From positions 1-64,000 of the forward strand of contig CALXTU010000003.1 in the NCBI GenBank assembly GCA_944391495.1: a DNA stretch of 64,000 bases, written 5' to 3'. Numbering within the stretch: the stretch's first letter is position 1; each line of letters begins with the position of its first letter. Under the pieces are notes generated by a model. That model was not told where the DNA came from, did no database searches, and worked only from the letters and a program-made list of their open reading frames with translations. Shown piece after piece: positions 8,401-17,235 of this stretch. Source of the stretch: an uncultured Alphaproteobacteria bacterium. GTDB taxonomy: Bacteria; Pseudomonadota; Alphaproteobacteria; RF32; CAG-239. The translations under genes and the position numbers were made by a program.

Positions 8401-9771
8401 ATGTATCTGTTTAATACCCTGAAACGCCGCAAAGAAGAATTTGTGCCTTTAGATGAAAACAACGTGCGGATGTACGTCTGCGGGCCGACGGTTTATGACC
8501 GGGCGCATCTCGGCAATGCCAAAACGCCGGTGGTGTTTGATGTCTTGTTCCGGGTTTTGCGGCATAAATACGGAGCGGAACATGTGACTTATGTTTCCAA
8601 TATTACCGATGTTGATGATAAAATTTTGAACAAACACAAAGAAACCGGCAAGTCTATCCGCGAGATTACCGAGCAGACTTATCAATGGTATGTCGACGAT
8701 ATGGCAAAGTTGAATGTCCTGCCGCCGAATTACCGGCCGCGGGCAACCGAGTATATCGGCGAGATGATTAAACTGGTTGAACTGCTGCTGGCCAACGGGC
8801 ATGCTTATGAGGCCGAAGGGCATGTTTTGTTTGATGTCGATTCAATGCCGAATTACGGTTTTTTGTCCGGCCGGACGCAAAAGGAAATGCTGGCCGGTGC
8901 GCGGATTGAGGTGGCGGATTATAAGAAAAATCCGGCAGATTTTGTGCTGTGGAAGCCGTCGGAAGCTGATCAACCCGGCTGGGACAGTCCCTGGGGGTAC
9001 GGTCGTCCGGGGTGGCATTTGGAATGTTCGGCGATGAGCTCCAAACTTCTGGGCAATTCTTTTGATATTCACGGCGGCGGTTCGGATTTGATTTTTCCGC
9101 ATCATGAGAATGAATGCGCGCAATCATTGTGCGCTCATCCGGGCGAGAGTTTTGCCCGTTACTGGGTGCATGGCGGCATGCTTATGGTTGACGGCGTCAA
9201 GATGTCAAAGTCGCTGGGTAATTTTTATACGATTGACGAGGTTTTGGACAAGGCACCGGCAGAGGCTTTGCGGCTGTTGTTTTTAACCACGCATTATCAT
9301 CAGCCGTTTAATTTTACTTTTGAGGGGCTGGAGCAGGCCAAGCAGAATCTGGACAAGTTTTATAATGCGCTGCTCAGAGTTAAAGATGTTTCTCCGGCAG
9401 AGGGTGCTGCCGCTGACGAGCGTGTGGTGCAGGCGCTGGAAGATGATTTGAATACGCCGCTGGCGCTGAGCTTTATCCATGAATTGGCTAATCGTTTGAA
9501 CAAAGCCGAATCCGAGGAAGAACAGGCGACGGCCAAAGCGGTTTTGTTACGTTCGGCTGATTTGCTGGGACTTTTGTGGCAGGAACCTGAGGAATGGTTT
9601 AAGGGCGGCGCGGCCGATGAGGCGGCGGAGATTGAGGCGTTGATTGCGCAACGTGCGGCGGCCAAGAAAAACAAAGATTATGCGTTGGCCGACAAAATCC
9701 GCAACGAACTGAAAGAAAAAGGCATTTTGCTGGAGGACGGACCACAGGGGACAACGTGGAAAAGAGCATAA
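8401..9771 (+). CDS. cysS: Cysteinyl-tRNA synthetase
   Basis: Class I synthetase for cysteine. All signature elements are present: MYVCGPTVYDRAHLGNAKT with the zinc-binding Cys and the HLGN signature (residues about 27-40), the other zinc ligands in WHLECSAM and HHENECAQS (about 208-237), and KMSKSLGN (about 267). The C-terminal anticodon-binding part is complete, and 456 residues is the normal size. The start has a strong GAGGAAAA site. It is the second gene of the gltX-cysS unit and ends right at a strong intrinsic terminator. Confidence 0.97.
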   Translation: MYLFNTLKRRKEEFVPLDENNVRMYVCGPTVYDRAHLGNAKTPVVFDVLFRVLRHKYGAEHVTYVSNITDVDDKILNKHKETGKSIREITEQTYQWYVDDMAKLNVLPPNYRPRATEYIGEMIKLVELLLANGHAYEAEGHVLFDVDSMPNYGFLSGRTQKEMLAGARIEVADYKKNPADFVLWKPSEADQPGWDSPWGYGRPGWHLECSAMSSKLLGNSFDIHGGGSDLIFPHHENECAQSLCAHPGESFARYWVHGGMLMVDGVKMSKSLGNFYTIDEVLDKAPAEALRLLFLTTHYHQPFNFTFEGLEQAKQNLDKFYNALLRVKDVSPAEGAAADERVVQALEDDLNTPLALSFIHELANRLNKAESEEEQATAKAVLLRSADLLGLLWQEPEEWFKGGAADEAAEIEALIAQRAAAKKNKDYALADKIRNELKEKGILLEDGPQGTTWKRA

Positions 9772-9800
9772 AAAAGCGCCTCTTTCGAGGCGTTTTTTTT
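9771..9800 (+). terminator. Intrinsic terminator after cysS
   Basis: CGCCTC-tttc-GAGGCG stem followed by eight T residues and preceded by an A-run. The A-run would also let it terminate the opposing small gene at 9799-10005. Confidence 0.85.
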
Positions 9801-10005
9801 AGTGTTTCAAATGTTTGCCGGAAGCCTTCATCAAAGAATTGGCAAAAGATTTTTTGGCCGCATAGGTCATAAACAAAGGTTCTTCCATTTTCAAAGCGCC
9901 GAGCGTTTGTTCCAAGGCCTCAAAGCTTTGGTATATTTTGCTCATCAGCGCCAGATTGTCATTTACCACGTCATAAAGAAAAGTCTGATCTTGTTTATTT
10001 ATCAT
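9799..10005 (-). CDS. Small hypothetical protein, 68 residues
   Basis: Unrecognised small protein (MINKQDQTFLYDVVNDN...). It is probably real because it has a near-perfect ribosome-binding site, AAAGGAGGG, six bases before the ATG, and because it ends exactly at a shared bidirectional terminator. The sequence suggests two or three amphipathic helices and a basic C-terminus (KKSFANSLMKASGKHLKH); there is no signal or membrane segment. It may bind a partner or nucleic acid, but no family is evident. It is downstream of algH on the same strand, separated by 111 bases containing the hairpin at 10087-10110. Confidence 0.65.
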   Translation of the reverse strand: MINKQDQTFLYDVVNDNLALMSKIYQSFEALEQTLGALKMEEPLFMTYAAKKSFANSLMKASGKHLKH

Positions 10006-10086
10006 TATACCCTCCTTTGTTGGTGTTGATGAGATATAATGTAAAGGAAAAAATATTTCTTTTCAACATAGTAAAAATCGGTTTTC

Positions 10087-10110
10087 GGGTGTCGGATAAT
10101 TCGTACACCC
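10087..10110 (-). terminator. Hairpin after algH
   Basis: GGGTGT and ACACCC pair around a 12-base loop just past the algH stop. On the minus strand the tail is GAAAACCGATTTTTA, a poor but possible T-tract. Confidence 0.35.
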
Positions 10111-10116
10111 TAAGTT

Positions 10117-10686
10117 TTAAGAGTGGCCGGCAGCGGGCGACAGATTGGTGAAACTTATGCCCAAAGAAGACATTGCCTGCGACCATTTACGGTCGTCGTC
10201 ACCGCCTAAAACCAACTCCGGAGTTGCTTCGGCAATCAGCCATTTGTTTTCGGCGATTTCGGTTTCCAGTTGGTGCGGCGCCCAGCCGGCATAGCCTAAG
10301 GCAATTATCTTCTGTTTCGGGCCGGCACCGGCGGCAATATCCTGTAAGACCTCAAAAGATGATGATACCATAATACCGCTGCCGGTATCAAGGCTGCCGG
10401 GCAGACGGTAGTCTCCGGAGTGGAGAATAAAGCCTTTGGCCTGTTCCAGCGGGCCGCCGTGATAAAGGCTGATCGGCGCCGTTATGTCACTTTCCATCGG
10501 GAAAGGGAGTTCGGCAGCCAGGTCGCGAAAAGAGAATTCTTTAACCCGTTTGTTGACAATAAAGCCCATTGCACCGTCGGTTCCGTGAGAGCAGATGTAA
10601 ACAACCGCATCCGCAAATTCTCCGGCGGCATCGGGAAGGGAAACAAGACATTTTCCGGTCAGGTTTTTGGCGTCTATTTTATCCAT
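10117..10686 (-). CDS. algH: YqgE/AlgH family protein
   Basis: Member of the UPF0301 (YqgE/AlgH) family, 189 residues, normal size. Recognisable stretches are LTGKCLVSLPDA at the N-terminus, DGAMGFIVNKRV, LYHGGPLEQAKGFILHS, and GYAGWAPHQLETEIAENKWL near residue 140, the most conserved block of the family. Its biochemical role is not established; in Pseudomonas AlgH affects transcription of alginate genes, and structures suggest a regulatory or chaperone-like fold. Cytosolic. It is divergently transcribed from the DsbD-like gene. Confidence 0.92.
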   Translation of the reverse strand: MDKIDAKNLTGKCLVSLPDAAGEFADAVVYICSHGTDGAMGFIVNKRVKEFSFRDLAAELPFPMESDITAPISLYHGGPLEQAKGFILHSGDYRLPGSLDTGSGIMVSSSFEVLQDIAAGAGPKQKIIALGYAGWAPHQLETEIAENKWLIAEATPELVLGGDDDRKWSQAMSSLGISFTNLSPAAGHS

Positions 10687-10779
10687 AGTATTTACTGCAG
10701 CTTTAACTTTATGTATACGATATCTATTCTATAATATAGGGTGAGTTTACGGAAAAATCAATTTGGTCTGCAAAAAACG

Positions 10780-13455
10780 ATGAAAAAAATATTCGGTTGT
10801 CTGGCTGTTGTCTTAATGCTTCTGAATGCTGTCGGTGCGGCGGCTCAGGAAGGCGGCAGAGTTATTTTGGATTTGCAGCCCGATGAAAAAGACTACGATA
10901 CCGGCGGCGTAGAGAGCGTTCTCGGTGTGGGGGCGGCCTATTGGCACGATGTTAAAGAATATAATGAATTACTGGACGGCGAAAACATTGAAAAGGATTT
11001 CAGCGCCGATATCCGCGCCAAATATCCCGATTACAGCCGGGAACAGGCGGAACAGTGGCAAAATTACGTTAAAAAGGGCATTAAGGCCTATCGTTTTTAC
11101 GAGGATATTAAACAAAAGGTCATTAGCTGGGTGTTAAATCATGAGATGCCCGTGGTTGTTCCCGATGACCAGTATGAAATGGGTGAAAGCGAAACCTATA
11201 TTGAGAGCGACAAGCCTCTGGTTATTGAAGATTTTAAAAAGATAGTAGCCTATTCAAATTCCGAGAGAGATCAGCTGGCGGCCGAAGAAAAAACTGCCAA
11301 AGATTATAATCTGCCCCGTCCGTCCGCAAAAATTGCCGCATTAAAAAAGGCGTTGTTGGAAAAAGACTGGAAGGCGCTGCTCGGGTTTGATCCGGCAGAG
11401 TACATTGCCCGGTTGTATGAAATGCCCGACAGTGTTGAAGATGCCGCGTCGGAAAAGCTTTCGGCGGTGGTATTGTCGCAATTCAGAGGGGTGGGACCGG
11501 ACGGTAAAGTTGCCGGTGTCATTTTGCTGAAACCGGCGCCGCAGACAGTCGTACTCTATAACGATTTTGCCTCTTATCCCGGAATTACGGCGGATTTTGA
11601 TGCTTCTGACAATTTGGGCAATATAAAAACAGGCCTTGTCCTGCCGCAAAGATTTACGGTTGACGGGCATAAAGAAATATTGGCTTATGTCAAAAGCTTT
11701 GCCCTTTATTATGAAGGGACGGCTCAGGATCCCGACAAGCCGGTCGTGCTGTATCCGCGAATTAAGGCCGGTATTTGTAAAGGTAATGACTGCGAAACGG
11801 TTGAATTGAATCCGAAAGTTGTTTTGCAGCCGGTCGGTAAAACGAGTGAGACGGTCTTTTCCGCTTATGTCGAAACAGTGGCCGTTAATATTCCCAGAGC
11901 AAGCAATGCCGGTGAGTTTGAGTTTGTAAAGTTGGTCTTGGATAAGGGAAAAAACGGTGGACGGGATGTCGTGCGGCTGGAGATTAAAAGTCATGACGCA
12001 TCGCGTCTCCGCGTATCGGTTATCGGGAAAGAGGCCGGTTATTTTGCCGCTCCGAAAATGAGAATCGACGGAAATACCGCAATTATCAGATTTGAGGTTG
12101 TAGACGAAACATTTGATCCTCTGGGAAAAGAAATAACTTTTTTAGCAGCCACCGGCGGCATTGATCAGTATATTCATAAAATGGTTGTGCGGGACGTGTC
12201 ATGGTTTGATGTGGAAAACAACGGATTTTCCGCCGGTGTCTTGCTTTTTGCTTTTATCGGAGGGTTGCTGCTTAACATCATGCCTTGCGGTTTGTCGGTG
12301 CTGGCGTTTAAGCTGATGAGTCTTACCGGCTTTGGCGGTCGTAATCGTGATAAAATCCGCCGGCGTTTCGGGTGGACCGGTGCAGGGATATTCTTCTCTT
12401 TTGTCGTTGCGGCTGTTTGGTTGGCAGGACTGAAATTCGGCGGTTATCCTTTAGGCTGGGGTATCCAGTTTCAAAATGTTTACTTTATCGGGGCAATGAT
12501 CTGGGGTGTTATGCTGTTTTGGCTGTATGTCATAAAAATTATCGGCTTGCCGGCGGTTGCTGGCTCCGATACAATGCGGCATAAAAATTGTTGGATTGAT
12601 TTCGGCAGCGGTATTTTTGCGGCGTTGTTGTCTACGGGCTGTACGGCGCCTTATCTGGCAGAGGCCGTGGGAACGGCCATGGCCGGTTCGGCAGCGGAAA
12701 TCGCCGCGGCTGTGATGGCTGCCGGAGCCGGTTTGGCATTGCCTTATGTTCTGATTACGGCGCTACCGGATACCGTTGCGGGGATATTCCGGACGGAAAA
12801 CCAGAGACGTATATTGCAAAAAATCGTTGTTATTTTGTTGCCGGTATCATTGATCTGGCTGATAGGTTTGGCCGCAGCCCAAAGCAAAGCAGCCGAGATA
12901 TGGCACTGGCTGTTGTATCTGACGGCGGCATTTGCGGCTTTGTCTTTCCGTAAAACCGTTCAGGCGGAAATTGATAAGCTTGACGATGCCGGAATCGCTG
13001 CTATTTTGCGGCGTCGCACCAATATCTTTTTCGGAATCGTCATGTTGCTGTTGACGGCGGTCAGTCTGTGGGATCTCGGCTCTGCCGCCGCAAAACGCCG
13101 CAGTCTGTTGCAGGATAACGTTCCGTCGGTACTTAACCGAGCGGCGATAGATGAAAATGTGCGGCGGGGAATGAAAGTTTTGGTTAAAGTCAATGCCGAC
13201 TGGTGTCTGCTCTGCAAATATAACGATATATTTGTTTTGAATATTGAGCATGTCAAAAATTCTCTTAGGGATAATGGTGTTAAAGTGTTTGAAACGGATT
13301 GGAGCGGTCATGATCAGGACGTTTTGGCATTTATGCAAACGTTCGGCCGCAGCAGTCTGCCGTTTTATGTTTTGTTTTCGCCGACGTTTCCCGACGGCAT
13401 CGTGCTGCCGAAAATACTTAATGACAATGAGCTGCGCACGCTGATTGATATGTAG
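10780..13455 (+). CDS. DsbD-like thiol:disulfide interchange protein with large N-terminal extension
   Basis: Inner-membrane electron carrier that would move reducing power from cytosolic thioredoxin to the periplasm. Start 10780 is chosen because it opens a signal peptide (MKKIFGCLAVVLMLLNAVGAAA) and lies about 40 bases after a TATAAT box at 10731; the GTG at 10741 would lie at the transcript end. About 200 residues of unrecognised charged sequence follow, then a DsbC/DsbD-N-like region. A DsbD/CcdA-type membrane domain spans about 480-770, with the redox cysteines in LNIMPCGLSVLAF and LLSTGCTAPYLAE. A C-terminal thioredoxin domain has ADWCLLCKYN near 805. At about 891 residues it is well above the ~565 of E. 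coli DsbD and resembles the ScsB group. Confidence 0.85.
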   Translation: MKKIFGCLAVVLMLLNAVGAAAQEGGRVILDLQPDEKDYDTGGVESVLGVGAAYWHDVKEYNELLDGENIEKDFSADIRAKYPDYSREQAEQWQNYVKKGIKAYRFYEDIKQKVISWVLNHEMPVVVPDDQYEMGESETYIESDKPLVIEDFKKIVAYSNSERDQLAAEEKTAKDYNLPRPSAKIAALKKALLEKDWKALLGFDPAEYIARLYEMPDSVEDAASEKLSAVVLSQFRGVGPDGKVAGVILLKPAPQTVVLYNDFASYPGITADFDASDNLGNIKTGLVLPQRFTVDGHKEILAYVKSFALYYEGTAQDPDKPVVLYPRIKAGICKGNDCETVELNPKVVLQPVGKTSETVFSAYVETVAVNIPRASNAGEFEFVKLVLDKGKNGGRDVVRLEIKSHDASRLRVSVIGKEAGYFAAPKMRIDGNTAIIRFEVVDETFDPLGKEITFLAATGGIDQYIHKMVVRDVSWFDVENNGFSAGVLLFAFIGGLLLNIMPCGLSVLAFKLMSLTGFGGRNRDKIRRRFGWTGAGIFFSFVVAAVWLAGLKFGGYPLGWGIQFQNVYFIGAMIWGVMLFWLYVIKIIGLPAVAGSDTMRHKNCWIDFGSGIFAALLSTGCTAPYLAEAVGTAMAGSAAEIAAAVMAAGAGLALPYVLITALPDTVAGIFRTENQRRILQKIVVILLPVSLIWLIGLAAAQSKAAEIWHWLLYLTAAFAALSFRKTVQAEIDKLDDAGIAAILRRRTNIFFGIVMLLLTAVSLWDLGSAAAKRRSLLQDNVPSVLNRAAIDENVRRGMKVLVKVNADWCLLCKYNDIFVLNIEHVKNSLRDNGVKVFETDWSGHDQDVLAFMQTFGRSSLPFYVLFSPTFPDGIVLPKILNDNELRTLIDM

Positions 13456-13473
13456 CATTTTCATAAAAATTGC

Positions 13474-13502
13474 TTGCACTGGCGTAATCATTGTTGTATA
13501 AA
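13474..13502 (+). promoter_or_regulatory. Promoter for yebC
   Basis: TTGCAC at 13474-13479, a 17-base spacer and TATAAA at 13497-13502, 45 bases before the yebC start. A good sigma-70-type match. Confidence 0.65.
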
Positions 13503-13546
13503 GCCCCTAAAATCGGATAATTTATGTCATTTTAAGGAGTTGTTGG

Positions 13547-14302
13547 ATGTCAGGACATTCCCAATTTAAAAACATTATGTATCGTAAAGGCGCCCAAGAC
13601 GCCAAAAAAGCTAAAATTTTTGCCAAACTGGCCCGTGATATTACCATAGCGGCCAAGTCCGGTTTGCCGGAGCCGGATAAAAATCCGCGTTTGCGTCTGG
13701 CAATTGCCGCGGCAAGGGCCGAAAGCATGCCCAAAGACAATATTGAGCGCGCTATTGCCAAAGCCAGTCAGACGGCCGGCGGCGATGATTATGTTGCAAC
13801 CCGTTATGAAGGATTCGGTCCGGGCAAGGCAGCGGTTATCGTTGAATGTCTGACCGATAATAAAAACCGTACCGCCGGTAATGTGCGTACCGTTTTCGGT
13901 AAACGCGGCGGCGTTATGGGCGAAAGCGGTTCGGTTACGTTTAATTTTGAGCGAATCGGCTTTATTCAATATCCGGCAGCAGCTGCTGCGGCCGATGCAA
14001 TGTTTGAAGCGGCGTTGGAAGCCGGTGCCAATGATGTGGCAAGTGATGACGAACATCACGACATTGAAACTCTGCCCGATGATTTGAATATGGTGACGGA
14101 AGCGCTGGAAGCCAAGTACGGAACACCGGCAGCATCGCGTTTGGATTGGAAACCCTTGGTTAAAACCGAGATTGCCGATTTGGAAACGGCGCAGAAATTT
14201 ATGGATTTTATTGACGCGCTGGAAGATGATGACGATGTGCAGAAGGTTTATCATAACGCTGAATTTACCGACGAAGTCATGAAAGCCCTGTCCGGCGAAT
14301 AA
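13547..14302 (+). CDS. yebC: YebC/PmpR family protein
   Basis: Member of the YebC/TACO1 family; described as DNA-binding regulators (PmpR) and, in more recent work, as ribosome-associated factors easing translation of difficult motifs. It begins with the invariant MSGHSQFKNIMYRKGAQDAKKAK, followed by FAKLARDITIAAKSG and the family block NIERAIAKA. Usually the motif reads GHSKW; here it is GHSQF. Length 251 is typical, and the acidic C-terminus (EDDDDVQKVYHN) is also usual. It precedes ruvC, a common neighbour, but a terminator separates them. Its ribosome-binding site is AAGGAG. Confidence 0.95.
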   Translation: MSGHSQFKNIMYRKGAQDAKKAKIFAKLARDITIAAKSGLPEPDKNPRLRLAIAAARAESMPKDNIERAIAKASQTAGGDDYVATRYEGFGPGKAAVIVECLTDNKNRTAGNVRTVFGKRGGVMGESGSVTFNFERIGFIQYPAAAAAADAMFEAALEAGANDVASDDEHHDIETLPDDLNMVTEALEAKYGTPAASRLDWKPLVKTEIADLETAQKFMDFIDALEDDDDVQKVYHNAEFTDEVMKALSGE

Positions 14303-14321
14303 ACAGCAGTGTCGAGCTTGC

Positions 14322-14360
14322 AAAAAAAAATCTCCGTTTTATAATGAACGGAGATTTTTT
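14322..14360 (+). terminator. Intrinsic terminator after yebC
   Basis: ATCTCCGTT and AACGGAGAT pair around a short loop (ttataatg), followed by six T residues and preceded by a long A-run. It separates yebC from ruvC. Confidence 0.85.
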
Positions 14361-14376
14361 GATGAAGAGGTTTTGA

Positions 14377-14859
14377 ATGCGGATATTGGGGCTTGATCCC
14401 AGCTTGTCGTCAACCGGCTGGGGGGTTATTGAGGTTGAGAATAACCGGGTGCGGTATCTGGCGGACGGTTTTATTCCGACAGACACCAAAATGCCGATAG
14501 CAGCGCGGCTGGAAGAAATTAACCGGACGCTGAGGCAGGTTATCGAAACCTACCAGCCGGACGAGGCGGCAATTGAAAAGGTGTTCCTGAATACCAATCC
14601 GGAATCAACCATTAAACTCGGTATGGCACGCGGCGTGGTGATTATGACGCCGGCGCAATACGGCATTAATGTGGTTGAGTATGAGCCGAATAAAGTTAAA
14701 AAAGCGGTGGTCGGGGTAGGCAAAGCGGCCAAAAATCAGGTTGAGACCATGGTTAAGATTCTGCTGCCGGGCTGCAAGCCGAAAAATAACGATGCCTCTG
14801 ACGCTTTGGCCATTGCCTTGTGCCATTTTCAATACCGTGGCAGCCTGCGGATTAAATAA
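14377..14859 (+). CDS. ruvC: Holliday junction endonuclease RuvC
   Basis: Resolvase that nicks Holliday junctions symmetrically in partnership with RuvAB. The RNase H-like fold shows its four acidic residues: Asp in LGLDPSLSSTGWGVIE (residue 7), Glu in EAAIEKVF (near 69), and the pair in NNDASDALAIALCH (near 145). Length of 160 is normal. Starts immediately after the yebC terminator with AAGAGG before the ATG. RuvA and RuvB follow, making a complete ruvCAB set in one orientation. Confidence 0.95.
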   Translation: MRILGLDPSLSSTGWGVIEVENNRVRYLADGFIPTDTKMPIAARLEEINRTLRQVIETYQPDEAAIEKVFLNTNPESTIKLGMARGVVIMTPAQYGINVVEYEPNKVKKAVVGVGKAAKNQVETMVKILLPGCKPKNNDASDALAIALCHFQYRGSLRIK

Positions 14860-14886
14860 ATATGCCGTAAAAGCTTAAGAATGGGC

Positions 14887-14913
14887 TTGCAAGAGAGAGG
14901 CTTATTGTATAAT
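14887..14913 (+). promoter_or_regulatory. Possible internal promoter before ruvA
   Basis: TTGCAA at 14887-14892 and TATAAT at 14908-14913 with a short 15-base spacer, in the 84-base gap between ruvC and ruvA. The -10 is perfect; the spacer is suboptimal. Confidence 0.45.
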
Positions 14914-14943
14914 TTAGAACAGAGATTATATCGGGATATGTAA

Positions 14944-15618
14944 ATGATTGCCAAATTAAAAGGTTTGATTGATACCATCGGCGAGGACTACTGCATTATT
15001 GATGTCAACGGCGTCGGTTATCTGGTCTTTGCCTCGGCCAAGACATTGGGAAAACTGGTTTTGCGCCGGCCGGCAGTACTGCTGATTGAAACGGTGGTAC
15101 GGGAGGACAGCATATCGTTGTTCGGATTTGCCGATGCCCTGGAAAAAGAATGGTTTAATACGCTGACGAAAGTTCAAGGCGTGGGGGCAAAAGTGTGTCT
15201 GAGTATTTTGTCCGTCTTATCGCCACTGCAACTGGCACAGGCGGTTAATGCGCAAGATAAAGCATCATTTACCAGAGCGGGCGGCGTCGGGCCGAAACTG
15301 GCGGCCAGAATTGTTACCGAACTGAAGGGTAAAATTGTCAGCGTGCCGATGGCAGAGGTGGCGAGGGATGTTAATATGGCGTTGGGTGAAGATGTGACAC
15401 CGGCGGAAGAAGCCGAAGTTTATCAGGATAATCTGGCGGCGCGCGATGATGATCCGACTAAAATGGAAGATGCCATTTCGGCGTTGGTTAATCTCGGGTA
15501 TCAGCGGCTGGAAGCCTATAAAGCGGTTAATCAGGCGATGATTAAGGCGCCGGAGGCGGAAATGAGCGAGCTTATCCGGCTGGCATTAAAAGAATTTGCG
15601 GCAAAGGATATGAACTAA
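14944..15618 (+). CDS. ruvA: Holliday junction branch migration protein RuvA
   Basis: DNA-binding subunit of the RuvAB branch-migration motor. The N-terminal OB-fold begins MIAKLKGLIDTIGEDYCIIDVNGVGYLVF; helix-hairpin-helix motifs follow (LTKVQGVGAKVCLSIL and RAGGVGPKLAARIVTELKGK); the C-terminal domain III that contacts RuvB is AISALVNLGYQRLEAYKAV. At 224 residues it is about 20 longer than E. coli RuvA because of an acidic linker before domain III. The ATG of ruvB follows the stop directly, consistent with translational coupling. Confidence 0.95.
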   Translation: MIAKLKGLIDTIGEDYCIIDVNGVGYLVFASAKTLGKLVLRRPAVLLIETVVREDSISLFGFADALEKEWFNTLTKVQGVGAKVCLSILSVLSPLQLAQAVNAQDKASFTRAGGVGPKLAARIVTELKGKIVSVPMAEVARDVNMALGEDVTPAEEAEVYQDNLAARDDDPTKMEDAISALVNLGYQRLEAYKAVNQAMIKAPEAEMSELIRLALKEFAAKDMN

Positions 15619-16671
15619 ATGATTGATGAACGTATTGTCAGTCCGCAAAAACAGGTTGAGGACGAACCGGAAAACAACAATATGCCGGTTAATCTGCGGC
15701 CGACAAGTCTGAGCGACTTTGTCGGGCAGAGAACGGTTTGCGAAAACTTAAAAGTGTTTATCGATGCGGCCAAAAGCCGCGGCGAGGCGTTGGATCATGT
15801 GTTGTTGTTCGGACCTCCGGGGCTCGGCAAAACGACATTGGCTTCGATTGTTGCCAAAGAACTCGGTGTCGGGTTTCGGGCGACATCGGCGCCGATGATT
15901 TCAAAATCAGGCGATTTGGCGGCGATTTTAACGAATCTGGAACGCAACGACGTATTGTTTATTGATGAAATTCACCGACTTAATCCGGCGATTGAAGAAG
16001 TCTTGTATTCGGCGATGGAAGATTTTCAGCTGGATCTGATTATCGGCGAGGGGCCGTCGGCGCGTTCGGTCAGGATTGATTTGCAGCCGTTTACGCTGAT
16101 AGGGGCAACGACACGTTCGGGAATGTTGTCGACGCCGTTGCGTGAACGTTTCGGCATACCGCTCAGGCTTGATTTTTATTCGCCGGAAGATTTGCAGAAG
16201 ATTGTTCAACGCGGGGCCAGACTTCTGGATATGCCGTTGTCGGAAGCCGGGGCGCTGGAAATTGCCAAACGGTCGCGGGGAACGCCGCGCGTGGCCGGCC
16301 GGCTTTTACGGCGGGTGCGGGATTTCGGTGCTGTTTGCGGTGCGGCGGAAATCGACAACAAAATTGCCGACAGCGCATTAAAACGTTTAGATGTTGATGA
16401 TTACGGCCTGGATGCTTTTGATCGGCGTTATCTTAACTGTATTTTGCATAATTACGGCGGCGGGCCGGTAGGGGCGGATACGCTGGCGGCGGCGCTTTCG
16501 GAAGAACGCGACACGATAGAGGAAGTTATTGAACCGTTTTTGCTGAAACTCGGTTTCTTGCAGCGGACACCGCGCGGCCGGGTAATCTCGGATTCGGGTT
16601 GCCAGTATCTCGGCGTGCCGAAACTGCGGCGGGACAAATATTCGCAACAGCTTGATTTGTTGGAAGGATAA
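15619..16671 (+). CDS. ruvB: Holliday junction helicase RuvB
   Basis: AAA+ ATPase that drives branch migration on RuvA-bound junctions. Walker A is [11 protein letters not shown] (near residue 70), Walker [10 protein letters not shown] (near 118), the sensor and arginine-finger region is [19 protein letters not shown], and the C-terminal winged helix ends [17 protein letters not shown]. Length 350 is typical. The gene starts one base after ruvA ends, so the pair is translationally coupled. The next gene, ybgC, follows after 5 bases. Confidence 0.97.
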   Translation: MIDERIVSPQKQVEDEPENNNMPVNLRPTSLSDFVGQRTVCENLKVFIDAAKSRGEALDHVLLFGPPGLGKTTLASIVAKELGVGFRATSAPMISKSGDLAAILTNLERNDVLFIDEIHRLNPAIEEVLYSAMEDFQLDLIIGEGPSARSVRIDLQPFTLIGATTRSGMLSTPLRERFGIPLRLDFYSPEDLQKIVQRGARLLDMPLSEAGALEIAKRSRGTPRVAGRLLRRVRDFGAVCGAAEIDNKIADSALKRLDVDDYGLDAFDRRYLNCILHNYGGGPVGADTLAAALSEERDTIEEVIEPFLLKLGFLQRTPRGRVISDSGCQYLGVPKLRRDKYSQQLDLLEG

Positions 16672-16676
16672 GGGGA

Positions 16677-17117
16677 ATGATTGTTAAACCGATTGCGCCG
16701 GCGACCGGCGAAATAGTTGATGGAGAGTTTTTGTTTCCGGTCAGAGTATATTATGAAGATACCGATGCCGGTGGTATTGTTTATTACGCCAATTATCTTA
16801 AGTTTGCCGAACGGGCGCGGACGGAATATCTGCGCTGTGTCGGCTGCCGGCAGCAGGACGGGCTGGAAGAACCCGAAAAAACAGGCTGGGTGGTCAGACA
16901 TTGCGAGGTGGATTATCTGAAACCGGCAGTGCTTGACGACGAGCTTGTCGTCAGTTGCCGGATTACTAATATCGGCGGTGTAACGGCGGCCATGCATCAG
17001 GAGATCAGCCGCGGCGGAGAAGTTTTGGTGACGGTTGACGTCAAGGTTGCCCATTTGTCGCTCACGACTAAAAAGCCGGTGCGGATACCCAAAGATTTGC
17101 TGGGGCGTATGGGGTAA
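16677..17117 (+). CDS. ybgC: YbgC-type acyl-CoA thioesterase of the Tol-Pal locus
   Basis: Hot-dog-fold thioesterase, usually the first gene of the Tol-Pal locus. The signature YYEDTDAGGIVYYANYLKFAERARTEYLR contains the catalytic Asp and the family helix; 146 residues is normal. In E. coli and Helicobacter YbgC hydrolyses acyl-CoA or acyl-ACP species and is linked to phospholipid metabolism at the membrane. The start has AGGGGA immediately upstream. An intrinsic terminator at 17182-17218 separates it from tolQ. Confidence 0.92.
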   Translation: MIVKPIAPATGEIVDGEFLFPVRVYYEDTDAGGIVYYANYLKFAERARTEYLRCVGCRQQDGLEEPEKTGWVVRHCEVDYLKPAVLDDELVVSCRITNIGGVTAAMHQEISRGGEVLVTVDVKVAHLSLTTKKPVRIPKDLLGRMG

Positions 17118-17181
17118 ATCCGGACGGCGGAAGATTCTTGCGAAAAAGTTGATTTAGTTAATTGAATTTTTAATATTTTTT

Positions 17182-17218
17182 GATATTTTGCAGGTAACTT
17201 TGCAAAATATCATTTTTT
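17182..17218 (+). terminator. Intrinsic terminator after ybgC
   Basis: GATATTTTGC and GCAAAATATC form a perfect 10-bp stem around AGGTAACTTT, followed by ATTTTTT. It divides ruvCAB-ybgC from tolQRA. Confidence 0.75.
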
Positions 17219-17235
17219 AGTTATAGGGAAAGCAT

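Noticed and set aside
14887..14913. Claiming ruvA-ruvB as an independent LexA-controlled operon
   Set aside because: A promoter-like element exists, but no palindromic SOS box could be identified in the 84-base gap.
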